DNA from: an uncultured Acetatifactor sp.
GTDB taxonomy: Bacteria; Bacillota; Clostridia; Lachnospirales; Lachnospiraceae
DNA length: 64,000 nucleotides
Assembly: GCA_910586775.1 (NCBI GenBank)
Contig: CAJUJN010000014.1
Location: 9,979 to 73,978 of the forward strand
Reading direction: 5' to 3'
Below the pieces are notes generated by a model. It searched no databases and was not told the origin of the DNA. It saw only the letters and a program-made list of their open reading frames with translations. How positions within the stretch are numbered: the first letter of the stretch is position 1; every line of letters begins with the position of its first letter. Made by a program: the position numbers and the translations under genes. Of this stretch, positions 14,451 to 23,491 are shown piece after piece.

Positions 14451-15548
14451 TTACGCTCTGCCTGCCGTTTTCACAACCTCGTCTCTCTCCACCCTGCGGA
14501 TGCGGGTTTTCACCAGACAGCTGCGCTCCTTCCTGCCTCCCGCACAGTAGGCCAGGAGCAGCGCTTCCCGGGTAAAGCAGATGGCACAGTAACAATAGCC
14601 GCTCTCCCCGTCCCACTCAAAAGCCACAGGATCGGTAAACGTTTTGCCCTCATCCCCACTGGATGCAATGACAAGGGGCGTTCTGCCTCCGGTAAAATAA
14701 TCCGGCTTCTCCCTGCCATTGTACTCCGGGATGGGATTCCAGATGGCATAAAGCCTTCCGTCATATCCCCGCTTCATGCACAGAGGGCTGTTGGGGGAAG
14801 TAAACCTGGATGGCTGACAGACAGTCCATGTGTCCCCTCCGTCCATGGAAAATGTCTCATACTGTCTTCCCAGTTCCGTTCTGGCCCATCCCCAGAGCAC
14901 CCCGTTTGACAGCTCCACCACTCCCGGCTCCTGCAGCCCTGAAATACAGTGGGAAGACTGGGGCAGGCTGCACTTGCCCGACGCCACCCTCCATGTCTTT
15001 CCGTCGTCATCGGAGAGAAAACACTGAATGTCCGAGCGGCTGTCCAGAATTCCGCCCCTTGCCCTGTGGCTTGCCACCGGAACCACAATGCGTCCGCTGT
15101 TCAGGCGCAGAACCCTGTCATTATTTATCACAAAGAAATCATCCTGGGGTGTACAGCAGACCCTTTCCCCCCAGGTTCTGCCCCCGTCCGCAGACTTCCG
15201 CAGAAAAATCTTCGTTACATCGTAAGTTATCCTGACCAGGTAAAAGAGTCCCACCTCCCCGTCCTGCATCTCCATCAGGGACGGGGACATCATGTTCACC
15301 CCTTCCTCCCCCTCGCAGGTCAGGATCACCGTACCCTGGTCAAAAGTTCTGCCCCCGTCCATGGAGCGCATCAGGCACAGATCCGCATAAGCATGATCCG
15401 CCGGATCCTGGCCGCGAAAACGGCTGTAAACAAACAGAATTCCGTCCTTTTTCGTCTCCAGAAACGTTCCCTCGCTGTTCCTGGGGTTTCCTGCCTGCAT
15501 ATCCGGGTCTATATCCCTGACCAGATTTCCCAATTCCAAATATTCCAT
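14451..15548 (-). CDS. Sialidase-like BNR-repeat protein
   Basis: Six-bladed beta-propeller of 365 residues. Five Asp-box repeats are visible: SMDGGRTF, SADGGRTW, SDDDGKTW, SMDGGDTW and SGDEGKTF. There is no signal peptide or anchor, so it acts inside the cell unless exported otherwise. BNR proteins of this type include exo-alpha-sialidases, but the Arg triad cannot be confirmed by eye and no sialic-acid catabolic genes are nearby. I start at the ATG at 15548 after GGAAAGGTG rather than 11 codons earlier. Confidence 0.78.
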   Translation of the reverse strand: MEYLELGNLVRDIDPDMQAGNPRNSEGTFLETKKDGILFVYSRFRGQDPADHAYADLCLMRSMDGGRTFDQGTVILTCEGEEGVNMMSPSLMEMQDGEVGLFYLVRITYDVTKIFLRKSADGGRTWGERVCCTPQDDFFVINNDRVLRLNSGRIVVPVASHRARGGILDSRSDIQCFLSDDDGKTWRVASGKCSLPQSSHCISGLQEPGVVELSNGVLWGWARTELGRQYETFSMDGGDTWTVCQPSRFTSPNSPLCMKRGYDGRLYAIWNPIPEYNGREKPDYFTGGRTPLVIASSGDEGKTFTDPVAFEWDGESGYCYCAICFTREALLLAYCAGGRKERSCLVKTRIRRVERDEVVKTAGRA

Positions 15549-15706
15549 ATTCACACCTTTCCGCCCGCTGCCGAAAACCATTTCCGCACGGGCTATTCCC
15601 TGCGTACATTATCTGTCATAAACACCTTACCATAATAATCCATCCCTGACAAGACGCTATCCTCCGGAATGTATATATTGCCGTCTTTGACTGCCTTTCA
15701 CGGCCC

Positions 15707-17608
15707 CTACGCATAATACTGCGCCTGGGCGTCCCACAGCCTCCGGTAAAGCCCCTTTGCCGCCAGAAGCTCCTCATGGCTGCCCTGTTCCGCAATCCTG
15801 CCCTCCTCGAAAACCAGTATCCTGTGACAGAAATGACAGCTGGAAAGCCTGTGGGAAATATAAATTGCGCCTTTGTCCCTGGTAAAGCGGTTCATCCTCT
15901 GATAGATATCCGCCTCCGCCACCGGGTCCAGAGCCGCAGTGGGCTCATCCAATACCACATAGGGCGCATCCTTGTACAGGCATCGGGCAATGGCCACCTT
16001 CTGGGACTCCCCGCCGGACAGCTCCACCCCATCCTCGGAAAACCGCTTGAACAGCTGCGTGTCCAGTCCGTCCGCCAAAGTACTCAGCCGCTCTCCAAAG
16101 CCTGCGTTTTCCAGGGCTTCCTTTACCCTCTCTCCGTCATATTCGCTCTCCGCCGCCACATTTTCTCCCAGTTTAAAGTCAAAGATCTGATAATCCTGGA
16201 ACACCGTGGAAAAGAAGGACAGATATTCCTGGTACTGGTATTTCCGGATGTCCACGCCGTTGAGCAGAATCTCTCCCTCCTGGGGATCACAGAGCCTGCA
16301 CAGAAGCTTGATAAAGGTGGTCTTGCCGGAGCCGTTGCGGCCCACAATGGCAATCTTCTCTCCCTTGCGGAAGCGGCAGCTGATGCCGGAGAGACTGGGA
16401 CCCGGAGCTCCCGGATAGGCAAAGGTCACGTTCCGGAATTCGAATTCGTAGTTGTCCCGGATTTCCTGTGTTACCGGCAGGGTTCCCTCCGCCGTGGCAT
16501 TGGGCATATCCAGATACCGGAAATACACCTCCACATACTCCAGGTTCTGCAGAAAATCCCTGACAGTATCGCAGAGTCTGGTGACGCCGTCTCCCAATTG
16601 AGTCACCATCCCTGTATATTTCAGAATGCTGCCTACACCGAAGGCTCCGAATATGGCCTTTGCCCCCACAAACAGATACACAAGCAGGTCAAAACATCTG
16701 GAAATCAGGATGGAGTAAAAAGTTTTCCTTCTCTCATATCGAAAAGCAGGCTCGATCTCCCGGAGATATTCCCCGCCCAGCGCCCGAAGCTTCCCGGAGA
16801 TCTGTTTCTTTGCATGAAACATGCGGATATCTTTCCCGTTCCGATACTTGCTAAAACAGCTGTCCATCAGGTACATCATCCGGTTTATGGGTTTTTCCGA
16901 TGTTTCATTTGTTTTAAAATAGTATTTTTGTATACGAAAAGACGTATAAATGCTGTAAATAATGGAAAAGGACAGCAATACGAGAAACAGCACAGACACT
17001 GCCCAGTGATTCAGAAGAGCGGCTGTCCGGTCCTCCCCCACTGCCTTTGCCCGGAAAAATTCCGCCACCAGGGCAATGGAAATGCCGATGGTCACCAGGG
17101 CCTGGAACACCCCTCTCACCTGTCCCACCAAAGCCAGAACGCCCCTGCCGTAATGCCATCTGGTAATCCTCTGCTTTGTCTCGTTAATCCTGGGGTCCGC
17201 GCTCATGGCGTAGTCCATCTTCCAGGCTTTCTCCGCCACCGCCCTCTCAATGTGTTTCAGCACCGTATACTGCAGCACATCCAGAAGCTGCCCCCCGAAA
17301 TCCATCATTCTTCTGCCCAGGAAGTTCAGTCCCACCAACAGCAGCGCCATCCGGAACAAATGAGACATGCTTCTGCCCGGGTCCGCCAGTTCCGTGAGAA
17401 TCCCGGCGGAAAGCAGGATGCCGATGTAGGGATAGGCAGCCTCCATCACTGCCTGCAGCAATGCCAACGGGAAAATGCCCGGAGATTCTTTTGCCAAGTA
17501 GACAATGGCCCGTTTCATCTGCTTTGACGCTGCCCCTGCTTTTTCCGCTGCAGATGCTTCCGTTTCCTGGGCCTGCCGTTTTGCCGCCTTTTTATCTGCC
17601 TTGCTCAT
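15707..17608 (-). CDS. ABC exporter half-transporter, A type
   Basis: Fused membrane-ATPase protein of 633 residues. Six helices occupy about 30-340. The ATPase has Walker A GRNGSGKTT, Q-loop VFQDYQIF, signature LSGGESQKVAIARC, Walker B VVLDEPTAALD with catalytic Glu, and the ISHRL His switch, so it should hydrolyse ATP. Its ATG overlaps the stop of the upstream partner by four bases (ATGA), implying a heterodimer. It resembles the A-type genes at 53143 and 56955. The cargo is unknown; peptides or lipids are usual for this class. Confidence 0.9.
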   Translation of the reverse strand: MSKADKKAAKRQAQETEASAAEKAGAASKQMKRAIVYLAKESPGIFPLALLQAVMEAAYPYIGILLSAGILTELADPGRSMSHLFRMALLLVGLNFLGRRMMDFGGQLLDVLQYTVLKHIERAVAEKAWKMDYAMSADPRINETKQRITRWHYGRGVLALVGQVRGVFQALVTIGISIALVAEFFRAKAVGEDRTAALLNHWAVSVLFLVLLSFSIIYSIYTSFRIQKYYFKTNETSEKPINRMMYLMDSCFSKYRNGKDIRMFHAKKQISGKLRALGGEYLREIEPAFRYERRKTFYSILISRCFDLLVYLFVGAKAIFGAFGVGSILKYTGMVTQLGDGVTRLCDTVRDFLQNLEYVEVYFRYLDMPNATAEGTLPVTQEIRDNYEFEFRNVTFAYPGAPGPSLSGISCRFRKGEKIAIVGRNGSGKTTFIKLLCRLCDPQEGEILLNGVDIRKYQYQEYLSFFSTVFQDYQIFDFKLGENVAAESEYDGERVKEALENAGFGERLSTLADGLDTQLFKRFSEDGVELSGGESQKVAIARCLYKDAPYVVLDEPTAALDPVAEADIYQRMNRFTRDKGAIYISHRLSSCHFCHRILVFEEGRIAEQGSHEELLAAKGLYRRLWDAQAQYYA

Positions 17609-19623
17609 ATTTCCCTCTCCACCTCCTCGCCTTCCAGTCCTGCTTCCTTCTGGGCTTCCTTTTTCTGATAGTATTTACTCTGCAGCCGGAACATCCAGGC
17701 ATATTTCCCGTCTCTCTCCAAGAGCTCTTCATGGGTTCCGCTCTCTGCCACCCCTCCGTCCTCCATCAGCAGAATCCTGTCGCAGAAACGGGTGCTTGCC
17801 AGACGGTGGGAAATAAAAACCGTGGTCTTGTGCTCCGAAAACCGGCGGTATTTCTGGTACAGTTCGCTCTCCATCAGAGGGTCCAGCGCCGCCGTAGGCT
17901 CGTCCAGTACCAGTAAAGGCGCCTCCTTGTACAAGGCCCTGGCCAACATCAGCTTCTGCATCTCTCCTCCGGAAAAGTCCGCCGCATCCTCATAGCTCTC
18001 CTTGCCGAACATGGTTTTCAGGCCCTGGGGCAGCTTTTTGATCTTATCCTCCAGGTCCGCCATTTTCAGACATGCATCCATGTGCGTGCCGTGGTTCTCC
18101 TGGTCATTGTGCTGTTCCTGCCGCCGGCTCTGCGCATTATGCTGCTTTGGTTCTGCCCCGGCTTTCCTTCCTGCGGCTTTCTCTTCTCCCGAACCTTCCC
18201 CTGAATCAGGAGCCGTCCCCAGGGCCAGATTTTCCTCCAGAGACATGGGAAACAGCTCCGCATCCTGGAACACTCCCGAAAAATACTTTAGCCAGCTGTC
18301 CTTGCTGTACCTGGAACGGTCTACGCCGTCTATGAGGATTTTTCCCTCCGTAGGGTCATAAAAGCCGCAGAGCAGCTTGATAAAGGTTGTCTTTCCCGCG
18401 CCGTTCAACCCTACCAAAGCCAGGTTTTCCCCCGGCTTCAGCGTCAGGTTCAGGTCTTTGAGAACAGGTGTTTGGGAGCCGTCATACCGAAAGGTTACAT
18501 GTTCAAAGGAAATCTCCGGAACATGCCCTGCCGCCAACACAAGCCCTTCCTTCTCCTTCTCTCTGCCCCGCTGCAGTTTATCAAAAAAATGCCTCTGCTC
18601 TTCCACATAGGAAGCTTTCTCGTGAAGCTGCCGTATCGCCTGGACAATGGAGCCGCACCAGCCTGCAAAACCTCTGACCACCCCAATATAAAGCACGAAT
18701 CCCGCCGCATCCAGACGGCCCTCACAGACCAGGTAAATCAGGTACAGATAGGCCGCGCCCTCCCAGACCATCTGGCTGAAACCGTTGACCGCGCTCACCA
18801 GAAAATAATTTCCCTGCTGCCGCACGGTATAATGAAGCCGCTGCTTCAGCTCCCGGTTGAACATCTTCCGAAGCCAGGGAGGCATCCAATACAGGTGGAC
18901 ATCCTTGGAAGCCTCATAGGTACTGGTACTCCTGGACAGATAGACCATTTTGTAATCCAAAGTGATCCACTTATGACGGTTCCTGGCATCCCACTTATTG
19001 CACCGTATTCCCACCACATAATTCAGCGCCGTCCCTGCAATGACCAACAGCAGAATCCAGAGAGACAGCCCGGAAAGCATTCCCGTATAAAGGATCATCC
19101 CCACCACTGCCGTCAGCACGGCGGCAAATGCTTCCAGAAATCCGGTGTTATAGTCCCTGCTCCACATATGACGGTCCACCAACTGCCAGATTTCCTCCGG
19201 AAAATCCGCCCGTTCAATATTATCGTAATTCGTCTCCAGAGCCAGATCCGCAGCCTGCAGGGCCTGCCTCTGTCCTATCCGGCTGCCGAGAATCCCCTTT
19301 GTCCGCTCCAGCCAGTTGCTCAAAAGGTACAGGCATACCAGTCCCCCTCCCAGTACGGCAAGGTCTCCCAGTATGCTTCTTACGCTCCCACCCTCCGTGA
19401 TATCCGCCACAAGTACCGAAGGCATGTATACGCCAAGCAGGGAGATTCCTACGGCCACCCCGCACCCCGCCAGATACAGCCAGACAAATCCGGGGGACTC
19501 CCGGTAGAGCGTCCGCATCCAGTACAACAGGTTTTCCGGGACAGTGCGTTTCTTTTCCTCCGGCTGCTGCCCACCGGACTGATCTGCCTGACCGGCTTCC
19601 TCCGTTTCCTGCTTCTTTTTCAT
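17605..19623 (-). CDS. ABC exporter half-transporter, B type, with NBD insertion
   Basis: Partner half-transporter of 672 residues. Membrane domain about 45-340. ATPase: Walker A GLNGAGKTT (about 405), Q-loop VFQDAEL (about 453), signature FSGGEMQKLMLARA, Walker B LVLDEPTAALD and FISHRL. Unusually, about 45 low-complexity residues rich in Gln, Lys, Glu, Gly and His (about 471-515) sit between the Q-loop and the signature, in the helical subdomain; the B-type homologues at 55018 and 58906 lack them. The N-terminus is also charged and disordered. The start follows GAGAGGTAAAGG. Confidence 0.9.
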   Translation of the reverse strand: MKKKQETEEAGQADQSGGQQPEEKKRTVPENLLYWMRTLYRESPGFVWLYLAGCGVAVGISLLGVYMPSVLVADITEGGSVRSILGDLAVLGGGLVCLYLLSNWLERTKGILGSRIGQRQALQAADLALETNYDNIERADFPEEIWQLVDRHMWSRDYNTGFLEAFAAVLTAVVGMILYTGMLSGLSLWILLLVIAGTALNYVVGIRCNKWDARNRHKWITLDYKMVYLSRSTSTYEASKDVHLYWMPPWLRKMFNRELKQRLHYTVRQQGNYFLVSAVNGFSQMVWEGAAYLYLIYLVCEGRLDAAGFVLYIGVVRGFAGWCGSIVQAIRQLHEKASYVEEQRHFFDKLQRGREKEKEGLVLAAGHVPEISFEHVTFRYDGSQTPVLKDLNLTLKPGENLALVGLNGAGKTTFIKLLCGFYDPTEGKILIDGVDRSRYSKDSWLKYFSGVFQDAELFPMSLEENLALGTAPDSGEGSGEEKAAGRKAGAEPKQHNAQSRRQEQHNDQENHGTHMDACLKMADLEDKIKKLPQGLKTMFGKESYEDAADFSGGEMQKLMLARALYKEAPLLVLDEPTAALDPLMESELYQKYRRFSEHKTTVFISHRLASTRFCDRILLMEDGGVAESGTHEELLERDGKYAWMFRLQSKYYQKKEAQKEAGLEGEEVEREI

Positions 19624-19769
19624 TATCCTTTACCTCTCTGATGATTCTTTTGTTAGGTTATTTTATCAAGTGTTCCTATTCCGGTCAAGGCGCTCTGCCC
19701 CAAAGGCAGGCTTTACAGCCTGAAAGGTGTTACCACAGGGCGCCAGATTTGCTTTTTTGCAGGCATTTT

Positions 19770-20651
19770 TCATACACACCGCAGCGCCTGGCTTAAACCG
19801 ACGGGAATCCCCCTGGGTCCTCTCACTGCAAAAATCCCGTATTCGCTTTTCAGAAGCCCGAAGGGAAACTGTTCCGGCAGATACCTTTTCAGGAGCCGTA
19901 TTTTCATCATGGAAGTAATCGTCAGATTTTCATCCTGATAGCGGCAGGGAATATCGGTTTCCGTAACCTTACACTGATACAGAATTGCGGACACCGGCGC
20001 CGCCATATAGAGATACACCGTGTCTCCCGTCCGGATACCGGCGCCCTGTTTCCAGTCAATCACTTCCGCCTGCTGAAAGGCAGCTTCCACATCATAAAAC
20101 TTTGGGTTGGCGGGGACAAGCCATTCCTTGGGCGGCCGGATTTTCTGCTTCTTTTTCCCGGACGCGGTTGTCTCGTAGCTTGCGTCAAGCATGCCGCAGA
20201 TCTCCCCAAAGGGAACCGTGCCGTCCAGGAGGATTGTAATCCACTTCTCCTTATTCATATGATATCCCGGAAAATAACCCGCCTGTGTAATCAGCATGTC
20301 GTGAAACATCTGATCCCTGGTCTTCACATTGAGGGCGCAGACTTTTCCCTTCCCGGAAAGTCCCAGTTTCGCCCTGTCCACCTCCATCACAAGACCGTAC
20401 CACTTCTGATTGTCCTCATGGCGGAGTACCGCGCTTTCCGGGTCCCCCTTCCAGGGATAATCCGGTTTGGTTTTATAGGCTTTTTGCACATACTGAAGCA
20501 GCGCGGTTCTGTAAGAGCCGTCCTTTAATGCGTCTTTGCCGCTCTCTTTCGAATTTTCGCTGTTTTCCAAGTTTTCGTCATTGTCTGAATGGTTGTTATT
20601 GTCTGAATTGTTGTTATTGTCTGAAATTTTGCTGCTTTTCTGTTCCGACAT
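19770..20651 (-). CDS. MmcQ/YjbR-like protein with extra C-terminal domain
   Basis: About 293 residues. The first 40 are low complexity, rich in Asn, Ser, Asp and Glu, encoded by imperfect TTGTCTGAAT-type repeats (complement at about 20560-20635). The middle (about 45-170) is YjbR-like: YPWKGDPESAVLRHEDNQKWYGLV, here quoted in part as PESAVLRHEDNQKWYG, and NKEKWITILLDG. The C-terminal part (DTVYLYMAAPVSAILYQCKV) resembles EVE/PUA-like domains that bind modified bases. I choose the ATG at 20651 after GGGGAG over an upstream ATG. It follows the DUF2791 ATPase gene on the same strand. Confidence 0.78.
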   Translation of the reverse strand: MSEQKSSKISDNNNNSDNNNHSDNDENLENSENSKESGKDALKDGSYRTALLQYVQKAYKTKPDYPWKGDPESAVLRHEDNQKWYGLVMEVDRAKLGLSGKGKVCALNVKTRDQMFHDMLITQAGYFPGYHMNKEKWITILLDGTVPFGEICGMLDASYETTASGKKKQKIRPPKEWLVPANPKFYDVEAAFQQAEVIDWKQGAGIRTGDTVYLYMAAPVSAILYQCKVTETDIPCRYQDENLTITSMMKIRLLKRYLPEQFPFGLLKSEYGIFAVRGPRGIPVGLSQALRCV

Positions 20652-20746
20652 TTTCCCACATCTCCCCTGTTCTCCCTGTGTACCGAAATTCCTTTCAGCA
20701 GACTGTTTCATCCTTCCAACCTGGAGCCCAAATGCCCAATCTGCCC

Positions 20747-22063
20747 TTAAATCTCAAACTCCCGGAATTCATCCGCCACTTCCTCTCCGGCAAGCCCGCC
20801 TTTGGCCATCTCGAAGCTGTTGTCCCCCAAAATTTCCGCCACGCTCTTTTCCGGATTCTGATGAAGTATGTTCACCAACTCGATAAAATCCCGGATAATC
20901 TCCCTGGGGGTGATATGGCTTTCCGCCCCTACCCGGTTGTATTCCACAGTGAGGAAATACACAAGATCCTCATGGGTCAGAACCGGTTCATATTTATAGA
21001 GTCCCGCATGAATGTCCCGCAGCTTTTCCACCAGGACATACATCTCCTCCTGATTCAGCATCTGCAGCCGGATAATGGGCGCTGAAAAATCCCGCACCTC
21101 CCCGGTGGCAAAATGCCCCTCCGCCAGACGGGAGCGCAGGGCTTCGTAGCTGAAGACCCCCTTATATTTGTCCTCAATGCACTGGGGCGTGCCTCCCATG
21201 AGAAAGCCGATGTGCCTGGCCTTGCCCTGGAGCACATCGTTATACATGGTAAGGATTTTTTCATAATTGTTTGCCCGTGTGATTGAGTTCGGTATCTTGA
21301 ATATATTCACCAGCTCGTCGATAATCACAAGCAGCCCCTTATAGCCTGCCCCCGCCAGAAACGCGGCGAAAAGCTTCAGGAAATCATACCAGGTCTCATC
21401 GTTTACAATGAAGTTAATCCCCAGGTCTTCCCTGGCTTCTTTCCGGGAAGGATATTCTCCCCGAAACCACCGCAGCACATTGGATTTCAGGGCAGCGTCG
21501 TCCTCCTTGTAGGCCTTCCAGTAAAGTGCCACCGCCCTGGCAAACTCGAAACCGTTCACCATACCTTCCAGGGAACCGGCCACCTCATAAATCTGCCTTT
21601 CCACCTCTGCCTCGAATTCCGCCCCTTCCAGAGCCGTAGTGGTCTTCACCGTCATCTGGATTCCGGATATCCATTTTTCCAAGATCAACGGCAGCGCACC
21701 GCCGTCGGGCTTTGCCTTGGTGGAAAGGTTCTGAATCAGTTCCTTATAGGTGGCAAGCCCCTGGCCCCTGGTCCCTGCAAAACGCCGCTCCGGTGAAAGA
21801 TCCGCATCCACCACCGCAAAGCCCCTGGCGGCGGCATGGTTCCGGATGGTCTGCAGCAGGAAGCTTTTGCCGCTGCCGTATTTACCCACAATAAAGCGAA
21901 CGGACGCGCCGCCCTCCTCAATCATATCGATATCATGCAGTATGGCCGAAATTTCCCGGGCGCGGCCCACCGTGATGTATTCCAGCCCCGCCCTGGGCAC
22001 CACACCGCCTTTCAGGGCATTGATTAAAACATTTGCAATTCTCGCAGGTACCTGTCTGTCCAT
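20747..22063 (-). CDS. DUF2791 / BrxD-like P-loop ATPase
   Basis: ATPase of 438 residues. Walker A is GKYGSGKS (60-67) and Walker B is LLVIIDE (244-250), followed by a region with MGGTPQCIEDKYKG typical of DUF2791. Homologues include BrxD of BREX phage-defence systems and ATPases coded beside TerB-domain proteins and helicases. None of those partners (PglX, PglZ, BrxHI, TerB, SNF2 helicase) is present here. The next gene is YjbR-like, about 95 bases downstream. The start follows GAGGAAGG. Likely a DNA-linked ATPase of unknown role. Confidence 0.85.
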   Translation of the reverse strand: MDRQVPARIANVLINALKGGVVPRAGLEYITVGRAREISAILHDIDMIEEGGASVRFIVGKYGSGKSFLLQTIRNHAAARGFAVVDADLSPERRFAGTRGQGLATYKELIQNLSTKAKPDGGALPLILEKWISGIQMTVKTTTALEGAEFEAEVERQIYEVAGSLEGMVNGFEFARAVALYWKAYKEDDAALKSNVLRWFRGEYPSRKEAREDLGINFIVNDETWYDFLKLFAAFLAGAGYKGLLVIIDELVNIFKIPNSITRANNYEKILTMYNDVLQGKARHIGFLMGGTPQCIEDKYKGVFSYEALRSRLAEGHFATGEVRDFSAPIIRLQMLNQEEMYVLVEKLRDIHAGLYKYEPVLTHEDLVYFLTVEYNRVGAESHITPREIIRDFIELVNILHQNPEKSVAEILGDNSFEMAKGGLAGEEVADEFREFEI

Positions 22064-22174
22064 ATGGCCTTCCTCACTTCTTAGAACCGAATTCTGCCAA
22101 AGAGCTGTCCTGCATGTCAGCAGCCTTTGTCACATCAGTCGCTCCTTCTATTATACAGTCAGGCAGAGACACAA

Positions 22175-22615
22175 TCAATACCTGAGTACATGATAAATTA
22201 CATAAATCCACCCCAATATCCCATGCACTATGGCAAGTGCGATGGAGGAGTATGTCTGGTAGGAAACTACCATGGCCAACGCCGCGCCAAATCCGATCCC
22301 TTTTTTCATTGAATCCATTTTCCAGTTCACTTTTTTGATATCCTCCTTTATTTCGGCCAGTTTCACCATTGTTTCTTCCGCCTTTTCCTGGTATTCTTCA
22401 CCCGGAATCCGTTCTCCCCTGAGCAGTTCATTGACATTGATTCCAAGAGCCTCGCAAAGCGGCACCATAGACGAAGCTTCCGGCAGTCCCCTGCCGGTTT
22501 CCCATTTTGATACTGCTTTGTCGCTGACGCCAACCAAATCCGCCAGCTGTCGCTGTGTGAGATTCTTTTCTCTGCGGCATATGCCAATAAATTGTCCGAT
22601 TTTTACCTGATCCAT
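22175..22615 (-). CDS. Membrane-anchored XRE-family regulator
   Basis: 146 residues. The N-terminal XRE helix-turn-helix (about 8-63) contains LTQRQLADLVGVSDKAVSKW, the canonical recognition helices. A charged helical linker (EKAEETMVKLAEIKEDIKKV) follows, then two hydrophobic segments (GFGAALAMVVSYQTY and ALAIVHGILGWIYVIYHV), placing the C-terminus in the membrane. Its leader and AGGAGG ribosome site come from the same repeat that precedes the Y-family polymerase. A gap of about 110 bases separates it from the DUF2791 gene, so cotranscription is possible. Confidence 0.88.
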   Translation of the reverse strand: MDQVKIGQFIGICRREKNLTQRQLADLVGVSDKAVSKWETGRGLPEASSMVPLCEALGINVNELLRGERIPGEEYQEKAEETMVKLAEIKEDIKKVNWKMDSMKKGIGFGAALAMVVSYQTYSSIALAIVHGILGWIYVIYHVLRY

Positions 22616-22623
22616 CTCTTTTC

Positions 22624-22692
22624 CCTCCTAATATAGTCGCTGCGCGACGGCACTAAAGGGTAAAGTCGCTTCGACGCACCTGTAATGAGCGA
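22624..22692 (-). repeat. Dispersed leader repeat, copy B (carries the RBS)
   Basis: Read on the minus strand, its last 42 bases are identical to 4066-4107, including ATATTAGGAGG, and it ends eight bases before the XRE regulator's ATG. Upstream, AACTTTTAT and ATAAAAGTT form a 9-bp hairpin absent from copy A, so the shared module is bounded. Confidence 0.75.
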
Positions 22693-22991
22693 AACTTTTA
22701 TTCGAAAGGACACTCATAAAAGTTCCTCTCGTGCGCCTTTGCGGCTTTACTGTCCTGCAGAAATTATTTTTCAAAAGCACTGACATTTCTTAGCCGGACT
22801 GTTGACGCCAGTATACGGAATCTCCCTCCGAAACACAACCCACGCTCCGTAGACTTTGCGTAGAATCCCCAAAAAAGCATGCTTCATCCTTTGAAAAACG
22901 GTTCTGGATCGAATCGGGAAATATCAGGAGAATTATTTCAGATAGGCAGAAGACAACCGGGCAGACTTATACTGGTCGTGAACCGGATTAT

Positions 22992-23054
22992 ACTGCAGAC
23001 CGCCAGGATTTACAGTGGTGTCCCCAGGAAAGTACTTGGCTGGCGGTCTGCAGT
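22992..23054. repeat. Perfect 15-bp inverted repeat
   Basis: ACTGCAGACCGCCAG (22992-23006) and CTGGCGGTCTGCAGT (23040-23054) are exact inverse copies 33 bases apart, at the decayed end of a GNAT remnant. Either a strong RNA hairpin or the ends of a tiny mobile or excised element. The 22700-22990 interval holds no gene I can support. Confidence 0.6.
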
Positions 23055-23270
23055 CGGGTTGCACTGCAAATTTAACCGGTGCGCAGTATAAAATGTCCCT
23101 TGACAGGCCGTTTCCGGAGCCGAAAGCTTAAGAACCGCAATAACTTCTTCGCCATCCATATCCCCGGTTTCCACAAAGCCAAAAGAATGATAAAGCTTCT
23201 TCGCAATTTCGTTATCCGGTTCATAAGACAGCGTCCATAATCTCCCGCTGCCCGTCTGCTCTTTCAGGCC
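23010..23270 (-). pseudogene. GNAT acetyltransferase remnant (C-terminal part)
   Basis: The minus strand reads GRLWTLSYEPDNEIAKKLYH followed by SFGFVETGDMDGEEVIAVLKL, the last two strands of a GNAT fold of the spermidine-acetyltransferase (PaiA/BltD) type. The acetyl-CoA-binding loop and everything before it are missing, and after about 23130 the frame runs into unrelated sequence. A good promoter remains upstream, so this is a truncated gene rather than a small one. Confidence 0.7.
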
Positions 23271-23315
23271 GAAACAACCCTTTTTGCTTCGGCCTCAGTT
23301 ACAAACATCCGTTCT

Positions 23316-23344
23316 ATTATAGCAAATATCCGTGAATCATACAA
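23316..23344 (-). promoter_or_regulatory. Orphaned promoter of the GNAT remnant
   Basis: Minus-strand TTGTAT (23339-23344) and TATAAT (23316-23321) with a 17-base spacer. It points into the GNAT remnant; only a 14-codon ORF without a ribosome site follows. Confidence 0.55.
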
Positions 23345-23394
23345 CACCCAAATGTAATATTTCAAAATTTTCTGCCTGCCCGCCGCCCCGCCCC

Positions 23395-23414
23395 TGCGCC
23401 GCTTCAGCGGCAAA
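23395..23414 (+). repeat. Short dispersed palindromic repeat, copy 1
   Basis: TGCGCCGCTTCAGCGGCAAA, with GCCGCT/AGCGGC arms, recurs with one mismatch at 26737-26756. Both copies lie in intergenic debris beside gene remnants. Confidence 0.5.
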
Positions 23415-23491
23415 CTTCGGTGTGAGAAGCCGCAATTTGTGCAACAGCTGATGATCAGAGGCAGCAGTTCAGGGATGGTCTCAGAAAACCG

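Noticed and set aside
14451..15548. Assignment as a true sialidase
   Set aside because: Asp-boxes prove a BNR propeller, but the catalytic Arg triad, Tyr and Glu could not be confirmed and no sialic-acid genes are linked.
15776..17527. A 583-codon open frame antisense to the A-type ABC gene
   Set aside because: No family resemblance, no ribosome site, fully explained as a shadow of the transporter gene.
20560..20635. A short direct-repeat array, considered as CRISPR-like
   Set aside because: The repeats are in-frame Asn/Ser/Asp codons of a disordered protein segment, without spacers.
19770..22063. A BREX phage-defence system
   Set aside because: Only the BrxD-like ATPase is present; no BrxA, BrxB, PglX, PglZ or BrxHI gene is in the window, so a full system is not supported.
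22879..23091. A 70-codon plus-strand frame
   Set aside because: It spans the inverted repeat and the reverse of the GNAT remnant; no coding signal of its own.
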